A stretch of DNA of 64,000 bases from Marsupella aquatica (Eukaryota; Marchantiophyta): assembly GCA_973895155.1 (NCBI GenBank), contig OZ316895.1:24366001-24430000 (forward strand), given 5' to 3'. The notes under the pieces were generated by a model that did not search any database, was not told where the DNA came from, and was given only the letters and a program-made list of their open reading frames with translations. This document shows, in pieces, positions 47,361-57,658 of the stretch. The position numbers and the translations under genes are program-made. Position 1 is the first letter of the stretch; every line of letters starts with the position of its first letter.

Positions 47361-49233
47361 TGTACTATACTTAATAAACATCCTATAGGTTGGTAACATT
47401 AATTAAACTATCTAGCATTTGAGACTTTGAAGCTTTCCTTATATGTCCTTCAAAGATCGATAAAAGGACTTGTCACGCAACGAGTCACATCATTTCAGGA
47501 CTCGAAAGGACTCTAAAACTTGCATTTTAGACAATGAAATTTTACCAAGGCATGCATACTAATAGAATAATCTTATATTTTAAAACTCAAATATTGACAC
47601 ACACTAAACCTTTATGTACAGGACAAAAATAATCAGTAATTTTGGCTTATTTAGGGCCATCAATAATAGGATCCCTTAAAAAAGTTAAAAACTTGATTTA
47701 TCTACATGGTGAGGTAGGTTACACCATGTAAAATAGTCTTGTGAAAAAATTAGACTTAAATGTCTTGAGATAAAATCATGATGAAGCTTTTTCCATGTTA
47801 CAAAAGTCATTTTTCACTAAAAAAGCATGTTTTTGAGTCCTGAAAGTGGTTCCTGTGAGGTACACCCAATTGTGAATGAGGCCGGAAGTCTAGATTATTG
47901 TCAGACCTTACACCATCGACTATACTGGTTGAGCACTCAATGAGATCAAATGTCATCAATTCGACGATGGTGTTTCAATCGTGCTTCAAACCCTGGGCCC
48001 CCAACATTATTAATAATGGGCTGGACGTGCGAACGGATGAAGGGTGCAAAAAATCTGATTTGAGATTAATTTTTATAATTGGCTTAGAAATATCAAGGGA
48101 TGGTTTTATTCAAAGAACCTTTTCTAACTAATATAGGCTTATATAAATGTCACCCAAGTTAATATGCTTCAAGAGGTGATGTAATATGGATGTGACACGC
48201 GTCACAATAGGATTGGTCCTTGTGGTCACCCTTTATTGGAACATGTGTATATGACATATAATTATGCTTGCAACATCTATGATTCAGAGTAGTTTAGGAC
48301 TTTGGAGCTTTTGAACCCTGACTACCCTGCCATGTGGTTCAAAAATGCCCCAAAGTTGAAGTTTGGGGTTAAAGGGTCACGAACACAAAAATGTATGTAC
48401 CCAAAACCCTTCTAAAACACTCCCATCAGTTTTAGAACCGTTTGCACATGATAAATTTATAACTTTTCAAGGCTTTCATAAATGGTGTAAAATGTGAAAT
48501 TATAATATCTCAAAGGGGCAGATTTATTCTCCAAAATTAAGTTTTTAAGAATAACAAGAGAAATTTTTATAGGCTTCCAAAAATAATAAGGGGTACTAGG
48601 GAGGGGGGTGTACGCACGTATACCTCTTTAGTTTACAAAGGCTGGGGGCCCAGGGGCTTCAAAGATACAATTGTTCATGCAAGGAAACAATTCCTTGAAT
48701 GTGGAAGACCAAGAAATCCAAAGCAAGGGGACAACCAATCAAACGCCCAAGACAATCAGAAATTTCAGGTGAGTTCTTGTTTGGACAGAGATGGTCTCTG
48801 TCCAAGAGGTTGACCGTCGGTTACATTGATTTTAGTTCAATATATATTTTGGGTTATGACTTGGATGGAGATGGTCTCTGTCCAAGAGTGAGACCGTCCA
48901 TTCTATAGATTTTACTTCATTCTACTTTTGGTTATGGCTTGGATGGAGATGGTCTCTGTCCAAGCAAGCGATTGTGTGTTGTCAAATCTCATTGATTGTA
49001 GAAAACTTACAACATTCTCCCCTAATTTTAGACTGTAGGATTATTTGGCATTGGCAAGGATGACCATGGGGAGAAAAGACTTGAAAAATGTATGTACTGG
49101 TTACTTTTTGCCAAGAATGATCTTTTCAACTTATGGCGGTTAGTGTGCCAGATGTGGATTGATGCATGGAAAACTTCCTGATGGAGCTGGTACATAGGGA
49201 AACAAAAGGTCCGAAAAGGCAATAACAGTCGCA
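47361..49233. other. Non-coding gap inside the methyltransferase block
   Basis: No coding match. It may be intron or inserted sequence between the ParB-like and methyltransferase parts. It holds three palindromic units at 48781-48965. Confidence 0.45.
48781..48965. repeat. Palindromic units, third block
   Basis: Three copies of TTGGAYRGAGATGGTCTCTG followed by TCCAAG (48781, 48861, 48939), about 80 bp apart. Variant centre (GATGGTC) of the family at 40.3 and 45.4 kb. Confidence 0.9.
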
Positions 49234-50340
49234 ATGTTTCATTGTTTTGATGGTGAAATCTCAAATAGAGATTTGACCAGAATTTTGAACAAGGTGAAGT
49301 TGGGTCAGGTTTTATTGAAGAAGGATCCGACTAATAAGTCAGATGTTCCAGCGATGGAGGAGTTTGCAAAGGAGGTGAAGATATTGATCAAACTGAAGTC
49401 TCTTATTGGAGATTACTACTTCAAGAAGGATCCAAAACACTTCCCAATAGATATTGATTGGGTTAAAGTAATTGAAGTCCTCCCATTATTGGGTCCGGAG
49501 TCGAAGTTGAACAGGTGCCAAAGAGCAACTGGTGAAGTATGGTTGACAAATTTATTAAAATCTAATCATACAAAGCAGAGTGATGCCAATGACATTGGTG
49601 ATGCGTCTAGATGATATTTACTGTCAAAAGTTTGGCGGTGGGACAAGTTCTCGGACCCAACCGTGGATCACATTTTTTAAGACTGTGGATCCGGAGTCGT
49701 TGGAAGAACAATCTCCAACATGCCCTCTTGCAATTGTTGATTTCAGCCGACTTAGCAGAAGGAGTGGACTAAAGCAAAGATTTTGGTCCTCTTCCAGTAT
49801 ATAGTAGAGCTACCTCGGAATCCTACCATCGTTGTGATGATAACTGTCCATCCGGGTTATCTTGTACTGAATGTCCTAAGCGCTCTTTGTAAATTAGGAC
49901 ATTAAAAAACTCTAAGTATTCACATTGAGTATGGGAGTTGTTACCGAGATGATCAACCTCACCCTCACGACTCATGTTGGAAGGGAGGAATAGAAGATCT
50001 AAGAAATATGATGACCCCAAAAGAGGCGGCAATACTTCTGCACATGGCACCTCAATTTGAGACTGTCGGCGCTCCGGGTGGGTGGGTGAATCCTCACGCC
50101 AAACCCACATGGATGATCCAAAAGATCATCCAAACACTGTCCGAGCCGGGGGATTTGATTCTTGACTTTTTCTTTGGCAGTCAAGTGATGAAGGCATCCC
50201 TTTTTTCTCAATGTGAATGTTTTGTTTATTGTGACTCTCAACATTAGAGACATTTTGTGGAAGCATACGCTTCGTTCCTTTGTGAGAGGGTTCCCACCAT
50301 CAAAGATCGTTATGATCGCTAGCTATGTCAGTGGAAGTTC
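49234..50340 (+). pseudogene. Beta-class N4/N6 DNA methyltransferase domain (frameshifted)
   Basis: Segments in successive frames. 49234-49614: FDGEISNRDLTRILNKVKLG, HFPIDIDWVKVIEVLPLLGP. Near 49783-49902: KILVLFQYIVELPRNPTIVV and HPGYLVLNVLSALCKLGH, a Rossmann-like strand-helix stretch. 50008-50340: MTPKEAAILLHMAPQFETV, NPHAKPTWMIQKIIQTLSEP, GDLILDFFFGSQVMKASL, ECFVYCDS, RHFVEAYASFLCERVPTIKD. The KP-x(6)-II helix followed by GDLILDFFxGS is motif X plus motif I of PF01555-type methyltransferases. A full motif I would be GSGTT-like, but here it is GSQVM. Motif IV (DPPY/W) was not found, perhaps lost in the break near 49.75 kb. An in-frame TAG interrupts after DSQH (about 50246). Known enzymes of this class methylate adenine or cytosine amino groups in DNA. 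This copy looks inactive. Confidence 0.6.
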
Positions 50341-51172
50341 TAGACATTGGGAACCCTCTTCTGCCGCTGTTGCTATTCAGGATGAATTAGATGGTGATCA
50401 AGAAGATGGAGCTGACCAATCAGTCAAAGACGATGGGCCATCGGAGGGGGCATACGTGAAGAATTTGGATGACCAAGTTGGCGAGGGTGAAAATATTGAC
50501 CTTGTGGAAGACAATATGATTGTTGGATCTGCACCTTGCAGTTCACCAGTTATAGATGTTGCCCCCATGGGCCCCAACGAGGGCCAGTATGATGATAACT
50601 TGGATAGAGATGGTCTCCATCCACAAGTGCCTAGACAAGAGATGGAAGTTGATACGTTTGAAAAGCTTTCTTCAAACAACCTTCTCAATCAAGGTGCGGA
50701 GAGGCATGGTGAGTCCAATGAACTTGACACATTGGGATTGAGACCACAGCCCATCCAAGTAGCTGACATTCCCGTGAATGAAGCAAGTGCATCCACGACT
50801 GCTGACAACCAGGCAGGTGCTTCAATTTGTCCCGATACACTCTTTTCCGCTTCTGATGGCAAATTGGTGTTTGTTCGATCACAATCAAGAAGTCCCGTTA
50901 TCCTTCCACTCTCAAAAAAGAAAGGGAAGAGAGTAGGATCAACTGGATATAAGTCACTTGAATATGATCGTCGATGTTACGTGTGGAAAAGTGGACCCGA
51001 TGTAGGAACTGAAGTTCCGTTGGATGCTGCTCAATCAATTTTGAACAATGACTTGTACAAAAAGCACAAGAAAGATCCAACTTATAGAAGTGGAGAATTG
51101 GGATTGATAACTCCGGTTTGGTCTGCACCTTATTGGGTAGAGGGTACCTCCAATGTCAATTATGAGATCTAA
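50341..51172 (+). CDS. Acidic linker and unknown C-terminal segment
   Basis: A ~280-codon open stretch follows the methyltransferase domain. The first part is acidic and disordered-looking (AIQDELDGDQEDGADQSVKD, VGEGENIDLVEDNM). It then has SPVILPLSKKKGKRVGS, a basic patch that could be a nuclear signal, and an ordered-looking end (YKSLEYDRRCYVWKSGPDVG, SGELGLITPVWSAPYWVEG). A palindromic unit of the local repeat family lies inside the coding frame at 50601-50629. It is probably the tail of the same polypeptide. No known family is recognised. Confidence 0.4.
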
Positions 51173-51401
51173 CAAGAGCTCGGTGATGATATCTTGATCG
51201 ATGAATATGGATCTCATTGTTAGCCAAGGGCTAAGATTGAGCCATGTGACCTTAGTTATCAATTTGATATAATGTAGTATAATTATACTTCAAGCCTAAC
51301 AATTAGAGCATAAGTATCAATATCAATCTCCTCTTTACGGTTTCTCAATGAATACGATTAGTATGCATATTTTCTTTGTGGTTGGCCTCTTGTGTTTTTG
51401 A

Positions 51402-51424
51402 ATTGAGACGATCTCTATCCAAAC
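51402..51424. repeat. Single palindromic unit before the FCP1-like segment
   Basis: ATTGAGACGATCTCTATCCAA matches the repeat family. It sits about 50 bp upstream of the FCP1-like coding segment. Confidence 0.7.
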
Positions 51425-51451
51425 TTCAAATGTGTTTTTTTTTCTCTAAGA

Positions 51452-52385
51452 TTGGTATTTGTTGCACTTGCAGAACCAAGACCTTGTTCCATCAAGCGCA
51501 AATTGCTGATTTTGGATCTTAACAAAATACTTTGGGATTCGGTTGAATTCCAAAGCAAGGGCAAATCCAGAAATGTTGTGACCCCAAGTGGAGTTCATTG
51601 GGATAGAAAAAATGGAATTAGTCGCATGTATACAGAAAGGCCAGGGCTCCATGAGTTTTTAAAGTTGGTTTTTGACCAATTTGACGTTGCAATTTGGACA
51701 TGTGTTGGGGTACAACGAACAGTGAAAATGTTGAACATGATGTTCACTACTGAGGAGCGGCTTAAACTTAAGTTTGTATTCACACAGGTGGAAGCCTTTG
51801 ACACAAGCATTCAAAGGCGTGACATTACAAACGGAAAGGCAAATGTGCTACTGAAGGATTTTCGGGTGGTATGGAGTGGGTTTGGAAATCTATATGATAA
51901 AACCAACACCCTCCTTGTGGATGACTCCGCCTAGCCTTAAGGCATTTGCCAATCCAAGCATGACTGGACTATTTTCAATGCCCTACACGCATGCCAATCG
52001 TGGATATAATTTTCTTCTAACAATTCTTTGGCCTTGTCTTGAGAAACTAGCACATGCAAGTGACATTAGATGTTATCTTCTTCTGAACTCTCCAATGTGG
52101 TCTCTATTGCACATAAAGAGAGAGAAGGTAAAAAATGAAATTACTTATGATCAACTTAGTAAGAGATGTGCAACAAAAATTGCGTTTACGCATAGTGTGT
52201 TGGACCTCAATAGCAATGAGATTCCTTGGAACGTGAAGCACCGTATATGTAGTTTACGTCCTGAGGCAGAACTTGACAATGCACTTGTCACCTCACTTGC
52301 TAAAGCATTTGTAGGAAGGGACTATTCAGGTCCGTATAGAGAAAATCCCAAACATTTTTTACGGGAGATTATAGCCATTATTTAG
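51452..52385 (+). pseudogene. FCP1-homology (HAD phosphatase-like) domain, frameshifted
   Basis: Encodes about 310 residues in two frames. The first (to about 51930) has KRKLLILDLNKILWDSV, YTERPGLHEFLKLVFDQFDV, AIWTCVGVQRTVKMLNMMF and NTLLVDDSA. The second resumes at LKAFANPSMTGLFSMPY and runs to FLREIIAII. FCP1/NIF domains dephosphorylate proteins (classically the RNA polymerase II CTD) using a DxDx(T/V) motif. Here it is DLNKI: the nucleophile Asp is kept and the second Asp is Asn, as I recall for a plant subfamily with LLVLDLNG. The TLLVDDS acid motif is present. An apparent 4-bp insertion (TAGC) at about 51932-51935 breaks the frame. A plausible acceptor (CTTGCAG) precedes it at about 51473, so it may have been an exon of the upstream gene. 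Confidence 0.65.
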
Positions 52386-52739
52386 GAACAACACCACCAA
52401 ATTTTAGCTCCCTGAAGATAAAGGGGCTTGCAACCATGATAATAGGGTAGATAGTAAAGGAGACAGGGGCACGTGCTCAAATACACATTGTAAAGAGCAC
52501 TTTGTTTAGAGATCTGACTCATGTTGAGCCCCTTAGATAGAAGAAATGCATTGTAAATTTGGAGATAGTAAATTGTATATTATTTTATAATCTATTTGGA
52601 GTTATCTCATTTTGTTACACATTATCAAGGGTACTTGGGCTTCCTTGTGCTGAAATGATTTTATAAGTATGATCTCTATCCTACTATTATTTGTGAATTA
52701 ATAATAATACAATATGTATTATTCATTACTATAATACTA

Positions 52740-52890
52740 ATATGATTTGGCCTATAAAGTGTACATTTAGGGACCAAAAAGTGTACATTTGGGTTTCTTA
52801 AAGTGTACATTTGGGGACATGAAAGTGTACATTTCAAGACTGATTTGTGAAGAAAAGAAAATACACTTTTAATGAATAGGTTGATTTGGA
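52740..52890. repeat. Right edge GTACATTT repeats and inverted 22-bp match
   Basis: Four copies of AAAGTGTACATTT followed by agGG/ggG/gGG/CAAG (52757-52835). Then comes CACTTTTAATGAATAGG followed by TTGAT at about 52863-52884, which matches the reverse complement of the left edge (39445-39466) at 20 of 22 positions. Confidence 0.7.
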
Positions 52891-52899
52891 CGAAGGACA

Positions 52900-55800
52900 A
52901 AAAAATGCGGGATCCCTTATTGTAGTTGTAGATATAACTTCCTAGCTAGACGTCCATAAGTGGAGTGCCTTAGTTAGCTTGTTGTGATCAGGCTGATCCT
53001 ATGCTCATGCCTATGCCCTCAGAACCCGTTGTCAACTAGGGGTTCCAGACAGTCACACCTGGGCCGCGTCATATCTCGTACGCTAGGTGTCCATTGCGCA
53101 TGAAATAAACTTCTTTAGCCTTGGACCCAAAAGGAGCTCTCACTCAAGCCCTCAAAACTCAAAGTTCATTCGGGGATCCGGACGGTCCACCCTGAGCTTG
53201 ACCCTTCTCATGACCCAACCAGCTCCATGCTAGTCTAAATCCTTAGTGTGCATCACTAGCTTAGTGCATCGCCTTGGCTAGTGCAACGCCTTGTTGCCCA
53301 CTAGTCTCCCAATACTTAGTCCCCACCAGATGGCCGTTCCTGAGGCCTGGACCATAGAAGAGCTCGGCGTCGGTGTCAGCGACGCTGGAGCTAAGGGTTG
53401 TTGAGTTTCGCAACTCCCTCCTTAATATAGCATGTTGAGTCTAATGCTTTCCTATTTTAACTTCTTCCTTAACTTACTTTCCATTCCGGGTTTCCTTTTG
53501 ACCCATGTTTTATTAATGCACCAACCTTGTGTTTGGCCTTCAGGATCCCGACCCCAGATTAGGCACTTTTTGCTCCTTTGTAGCGATTTAAGTATAACCC
53601 TGTGTTTTTCTGTTGGTTTGGTTCCTTAAGATGACTTTACTCTTATAAGCCACTAGCCAATCTTTGAAAGTAAATAGAGATAAGGAAAAAAACTAAGACC
53701 TTGCAAAAATAGATTCCGTATCGGCAAACATCCTGGTCATGCATTCAATTCAAATATGTTCCAAATTTGACTTGCCCCAACCTCTTTCCACCAGCTTGCA
53801 CCCTCACCTTCAGCTATGCCCCCAAAGTGATTGTCTAGAGGCTTCAATCTAGGCATAATTATAGTGGGCCGTGAGAGTAACTTTTGGTCACCATTATATA
53901 TATACTTAGTTGGATTTGGCAACCTAGTGTACTTGCTGTTCCTTACTCTTGTTGGTTGTCCATTCAACTGGCCATTGTTTCATGATTGTCAACTTTTGAC
54001 TGTGGTCAATTTTCCCCCTGGCAGAGACAGCCATGCCTCTCGAGGACTGCAGTTAACTATGCCCCATTAGAGCACTGTTTGTTGTTCAATGACCCTTAAT
54101 TGTGCACTCCCCCCCCCCCCAACTGACCACTGGACTTATCAAAGCTGCAATAACTTTTGCATGTTACCTCTCATTGTTGAATCATCTGGGGATGGCTCGC
54201 AAGTAACTACAAATACTTTCCCAGTCAATCTTTTTGTTGATAATTAGTTTGAGTACCCCTTGGTTCTGTAAGCTTGTTTTATTGAACTATTTGGAGCCAT
54301 GAAGAGTTGCACATTGCAATAGATAGATAAGAGAACAAAGATTAAATGGAAGATTCTAAATAAAGTGAATTTTAAAGGTAGTTGGGAAGATTTCATTGAA
54401 AGAAAATAGCCAGGGGTACATTCATGGTAATACCAAGGGTACTTCCCCATGGAAAATGTTTTCCTTAGTACCTGGATGTCTATACAATACATGTAACATT
54501 ACATATAGTTCATGCAAAATATTATTTTGTCCATAATAGTTGAAAAATCTTAGAATCCCTTGGTATTCCTCTACTCATAATAGTTCATAATAGTTATGGT
54601 GTTTCTTAACTTTGGTTGCTACTCCTCTTACTATCCATAATAACCAAGGCTAGGGTTTCTTAATTCCATGGTAAGTGTTAGAGAAGTTGAAAAGTTTCCT
54701 GGGTTTCTTATGTTATCTTGGTAATTGTTAGAGTAGTTAAAGAGGTTCTTTCTACTTGTCATTATTTGAAAAATATGTAGATTAAATAGAAAATTGGAAC
54801 AGATTACCAAAAAACACTTATATGTCAATCAAAATTCATCCAAAGATTATTTTCTTTCACCCCTATTTTACCCATTTCTTTATGTACTTGAAATTTTATA
54901 TTTTATATTTTATTGTTTTTAAAGTTACAAGGTGTAACAGTTTTTCTTTGTCTGCCTCAAACACGAGTAGTCAAATTTGGGTTTTCTTGCATAATTAACA
55001 GTTCTTGTTTGTGACAAATATTGTCAATGTGATTGCACGTGCATCCTGGAATTTGGGAAGAAATTTCACATGGGGTTCCGTAAATGTAACACCAAGAGAA
55101 AAGGAAAGTTCAACTTTGGATCCACTAGTGGCTTTACTCTACTCCAAAATTGACCCAAGATTAGGTTTGACTGGCCCCACCATTCACATAGAACATTGCT
55201 GCTTTTAGATAATTGTAGGACCAGGCCGTGAACTTGGAAAGGAGACTTTGCTTTAACACCTAGTCACTCAGTTAAAATATTCTTAAAAATCCCATAAGTT
55301 GGGCCCTCTTTGAAAAAGTCGTAAGAATGGGCTCATGATAAGTCTGCCCGTCCAAATGTCGATAAACCATTATCGGCATGAAACACAGTCACCATTTTTC
55401 CTTAAGAGGACCAGACCTAGCAATATGACTTAGTTATGCCTACTCAGAATTAGTCTACTTGCTCACAACTCTACTTGAAAGCAAGGTTATCGTAACTGTC
55501 ACACCTAGTGATGCATGTAGACTTTAGAGACCATGCTAGTGAGCGTTCGTTTTCATTTTTTTGATGATACATGTGGCTGTTTTTTATTATTATGTTGACT
55601 TTATTTCAGCCTACGAGGACTGTCTTCTTTGTTAATTTTCCAATTTAAATTTATTGAAGGCCCTCAATATATTATATGTTTCTATAATTCTGTCTATGCA
55701 CACCGTTCGATAGCCCATTTTTAGATTATTTATTTAGTCCCCCCCCTTCTGAGCACAGGGTTGGGAGCCCTTGACCTCTGACTCCCCAACCATGACAACT

Positions 55801-56079
55801 ACCAATGTGCTATGGAATGTTCATGATATTATATTTAGCCCTTACTAGCCCTGGCATGCGCCTCCTTCCCACGGGCCTTTACTGTTTTGAGACTTCCAGA
55901 CTGATGGGATTTGATTCTTCCCCTCCAACCATATAAATATAACAATAAAATTTCCAATAGTTCATATCAAATGATATTTTTAATAAACCTCAATTTCAAT
56001 TTCATTGATAGAATACCGCAGTTTTCATATACTTTTTGAAGAAGTTAAAATAAGAGCATTAGAACAAACATGCTATATT
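52900..56079. other. Gene-free region
   Basis: No gene recognised. A C-run lies at about 54110-54120, and there are short direct repeats around CATAATAGTT (54530-54595). The 5 bases before the Copia LTR (56075-56079, TATTT) would be its target duplication, but the other end is outside the window. Confidence 0.5.
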
Positions 56080-56422
56080 TGTTGAGCATAGACGACATTC
56101 ACAACGGCAAGCCCATGAACCATCCACCGCACAATAGTCCACACAGAGAGATACGTGGTTCACCTCCACATGAGGCTACGTCCACAAGAACACACAAGAG
56201 CTTTACTGCACTCTAGACCGACCGGCCATACCAAGCATCCACAGCACAAGCTCTCCCTATCTCTCAACTAGCTCCGTAACAATGAGCCTAAGTTCCACTA
56301 GGGTCTGGCATCAGCCCTGGCTATATGCACAACAGCACTACCGTAACCTTAGCTAGGTCCTAACCCGAGTTAGCCTAACTGTGGTTAGCACAAGAGTCAC
56401 AAGACTAGAGCAATATCTAACA
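56080..56422 (-). repeat. 3' LTR of the Copia element
   Basis: A 343-bp segment. On the element's strand it starts TGTTAGATATTGC and ends ATGCTCAACA, the usual TG...CA ends with a short inverted repeat (TGTT/AACA). It lies directly next to a purine-rich tract and the end of the pol frame. Confidence 0.75.
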
Positions 56423-56435
56423 AACTCCCCCTTGA
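56423..56435 (-). other. Polypurine tract
   Basis: On the minus strand it reads CAAGGGGGAGTTT immediately before the LTR, the expected plus-strand primer site for Copia elements. Confidence 0.7.
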
Positions 56436-56629
56436 CTCTTGTCTTGGGGATTGGACTAAATGCTACCATATGGAATCCTCAGCGGGAAGTTCTAGACAAT
56501 CACCAAACCAAGTCTCCCTCTAAAAACCACAAGGGTTAACTAAGGGTTAACTAGAACTAAGCCGTAGCCTAACAGGAATGAGTAATCCATATACAAATAG
56601 TCACACATTGCTAAATAACTCTACTTGCA

Positions 56630-57539
56630 CTACAACTGCAAAACCTGCAAAGTAGCACGGTGTCTTGAGAAACTCTCCAAATGAATCACTTTGGTAAAGG
56701 CATCAGCGGGATTGAGTTTTCCATCAATCTTGACTAGCTCAAAAGTTTTATCAGACACTGTTTGCCTGATAAAATGGTACCTGATATCAATGTGCTTCAC
56801 CCTGCTATCCATCACCTGGTTAGCAGCCAAGTGAAGAGCACTTTGACTATCACAGTTTAGAGTCATTTTTCCATGCTCTAAACCCATCTCCGCGATCAAC
56901 TTATCCAACCAAATTGCTTCCTTTGCAGCTTTTGCTGCTGCAACATACTCTGCTTCTGTAGTAGACTGAGATATGCACTTCTGCAAGGTAGATTTCCAAC
57001 TGATACATCCTCCTCCAAGAGTGTATACAAACCCAGTTGTAGATCTCCTTGTATCCAGACAGCCTCCATAGTCAGAATCTACATAGCCAACTAACGTTCT
57101 ATTTGATCTATTATCAAATAGTAATCCATAGTCCTGTGTTCCTTTCACATACCTGAGAATCCATTTCACAGCTTCCCAATGTACCTTCTCTGGATTTGAC
57201 ATGAATCTGCTAACCTTGCCCATCGCTAGGGCCAAGTCAGGCCTAGTACAAGTCATCAAATACATCAGACTGCCTACTGCCTTCTCATAAGGAATCTTAG
57301 CCATATATCAGACCTTTCTCCACAGCATCCGTAGGAGAGAAAGCTGATGATAACTTGAAATGTGAAGCTAAAAGAATACTCACTGGCTTATAGTTCTCCA
57401 TGTTGAATCGTGCAAGTACTTTCCTCACATACTGGCCTTGACTCAAGCACAACTGTCCAGTCTCAGAGTTCCTAAAAATCTCCATCCCTAAGATCCTCTT
57501 GGCCTTACCAAGATCCTTCATCCTGAATTCAGCGCTCAA
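56630..57539 (-). pseudogene. Copia polyprotein: end of RT and RNase H
   Basis: Starts LSAEFRMKDLGKAKRILGME (directly continuing the RT read at 62.2 kb) and contains QGQYVRKVLARFNMENYKP. After a one-base frame break near 57300 it continues with MAKIPYEKAVGSLMYLMTCT, the RNase H motifs GYVDSDYGGCLDTRRSTTGF and STTEAEYVAAAKAAKEAIWL, and SRVKHIDIRYHFIRQTV, ending RATLQVLQL. These are standard for plant Copia pol. The split from the rest of RT is due to the nested insertion. Confidence 0.9.
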
Positions 57540-57658
57540 TTTTTGTGATGCCTAGACAGGAATCACTCGGCCGGTTAAGTGGGTAAAGCAGGAAGGCACC
57601 CTAGGAACACCTTAGTATAGGGACAAAACAAGGAAAATATAAACAATTAGGGGCAACC

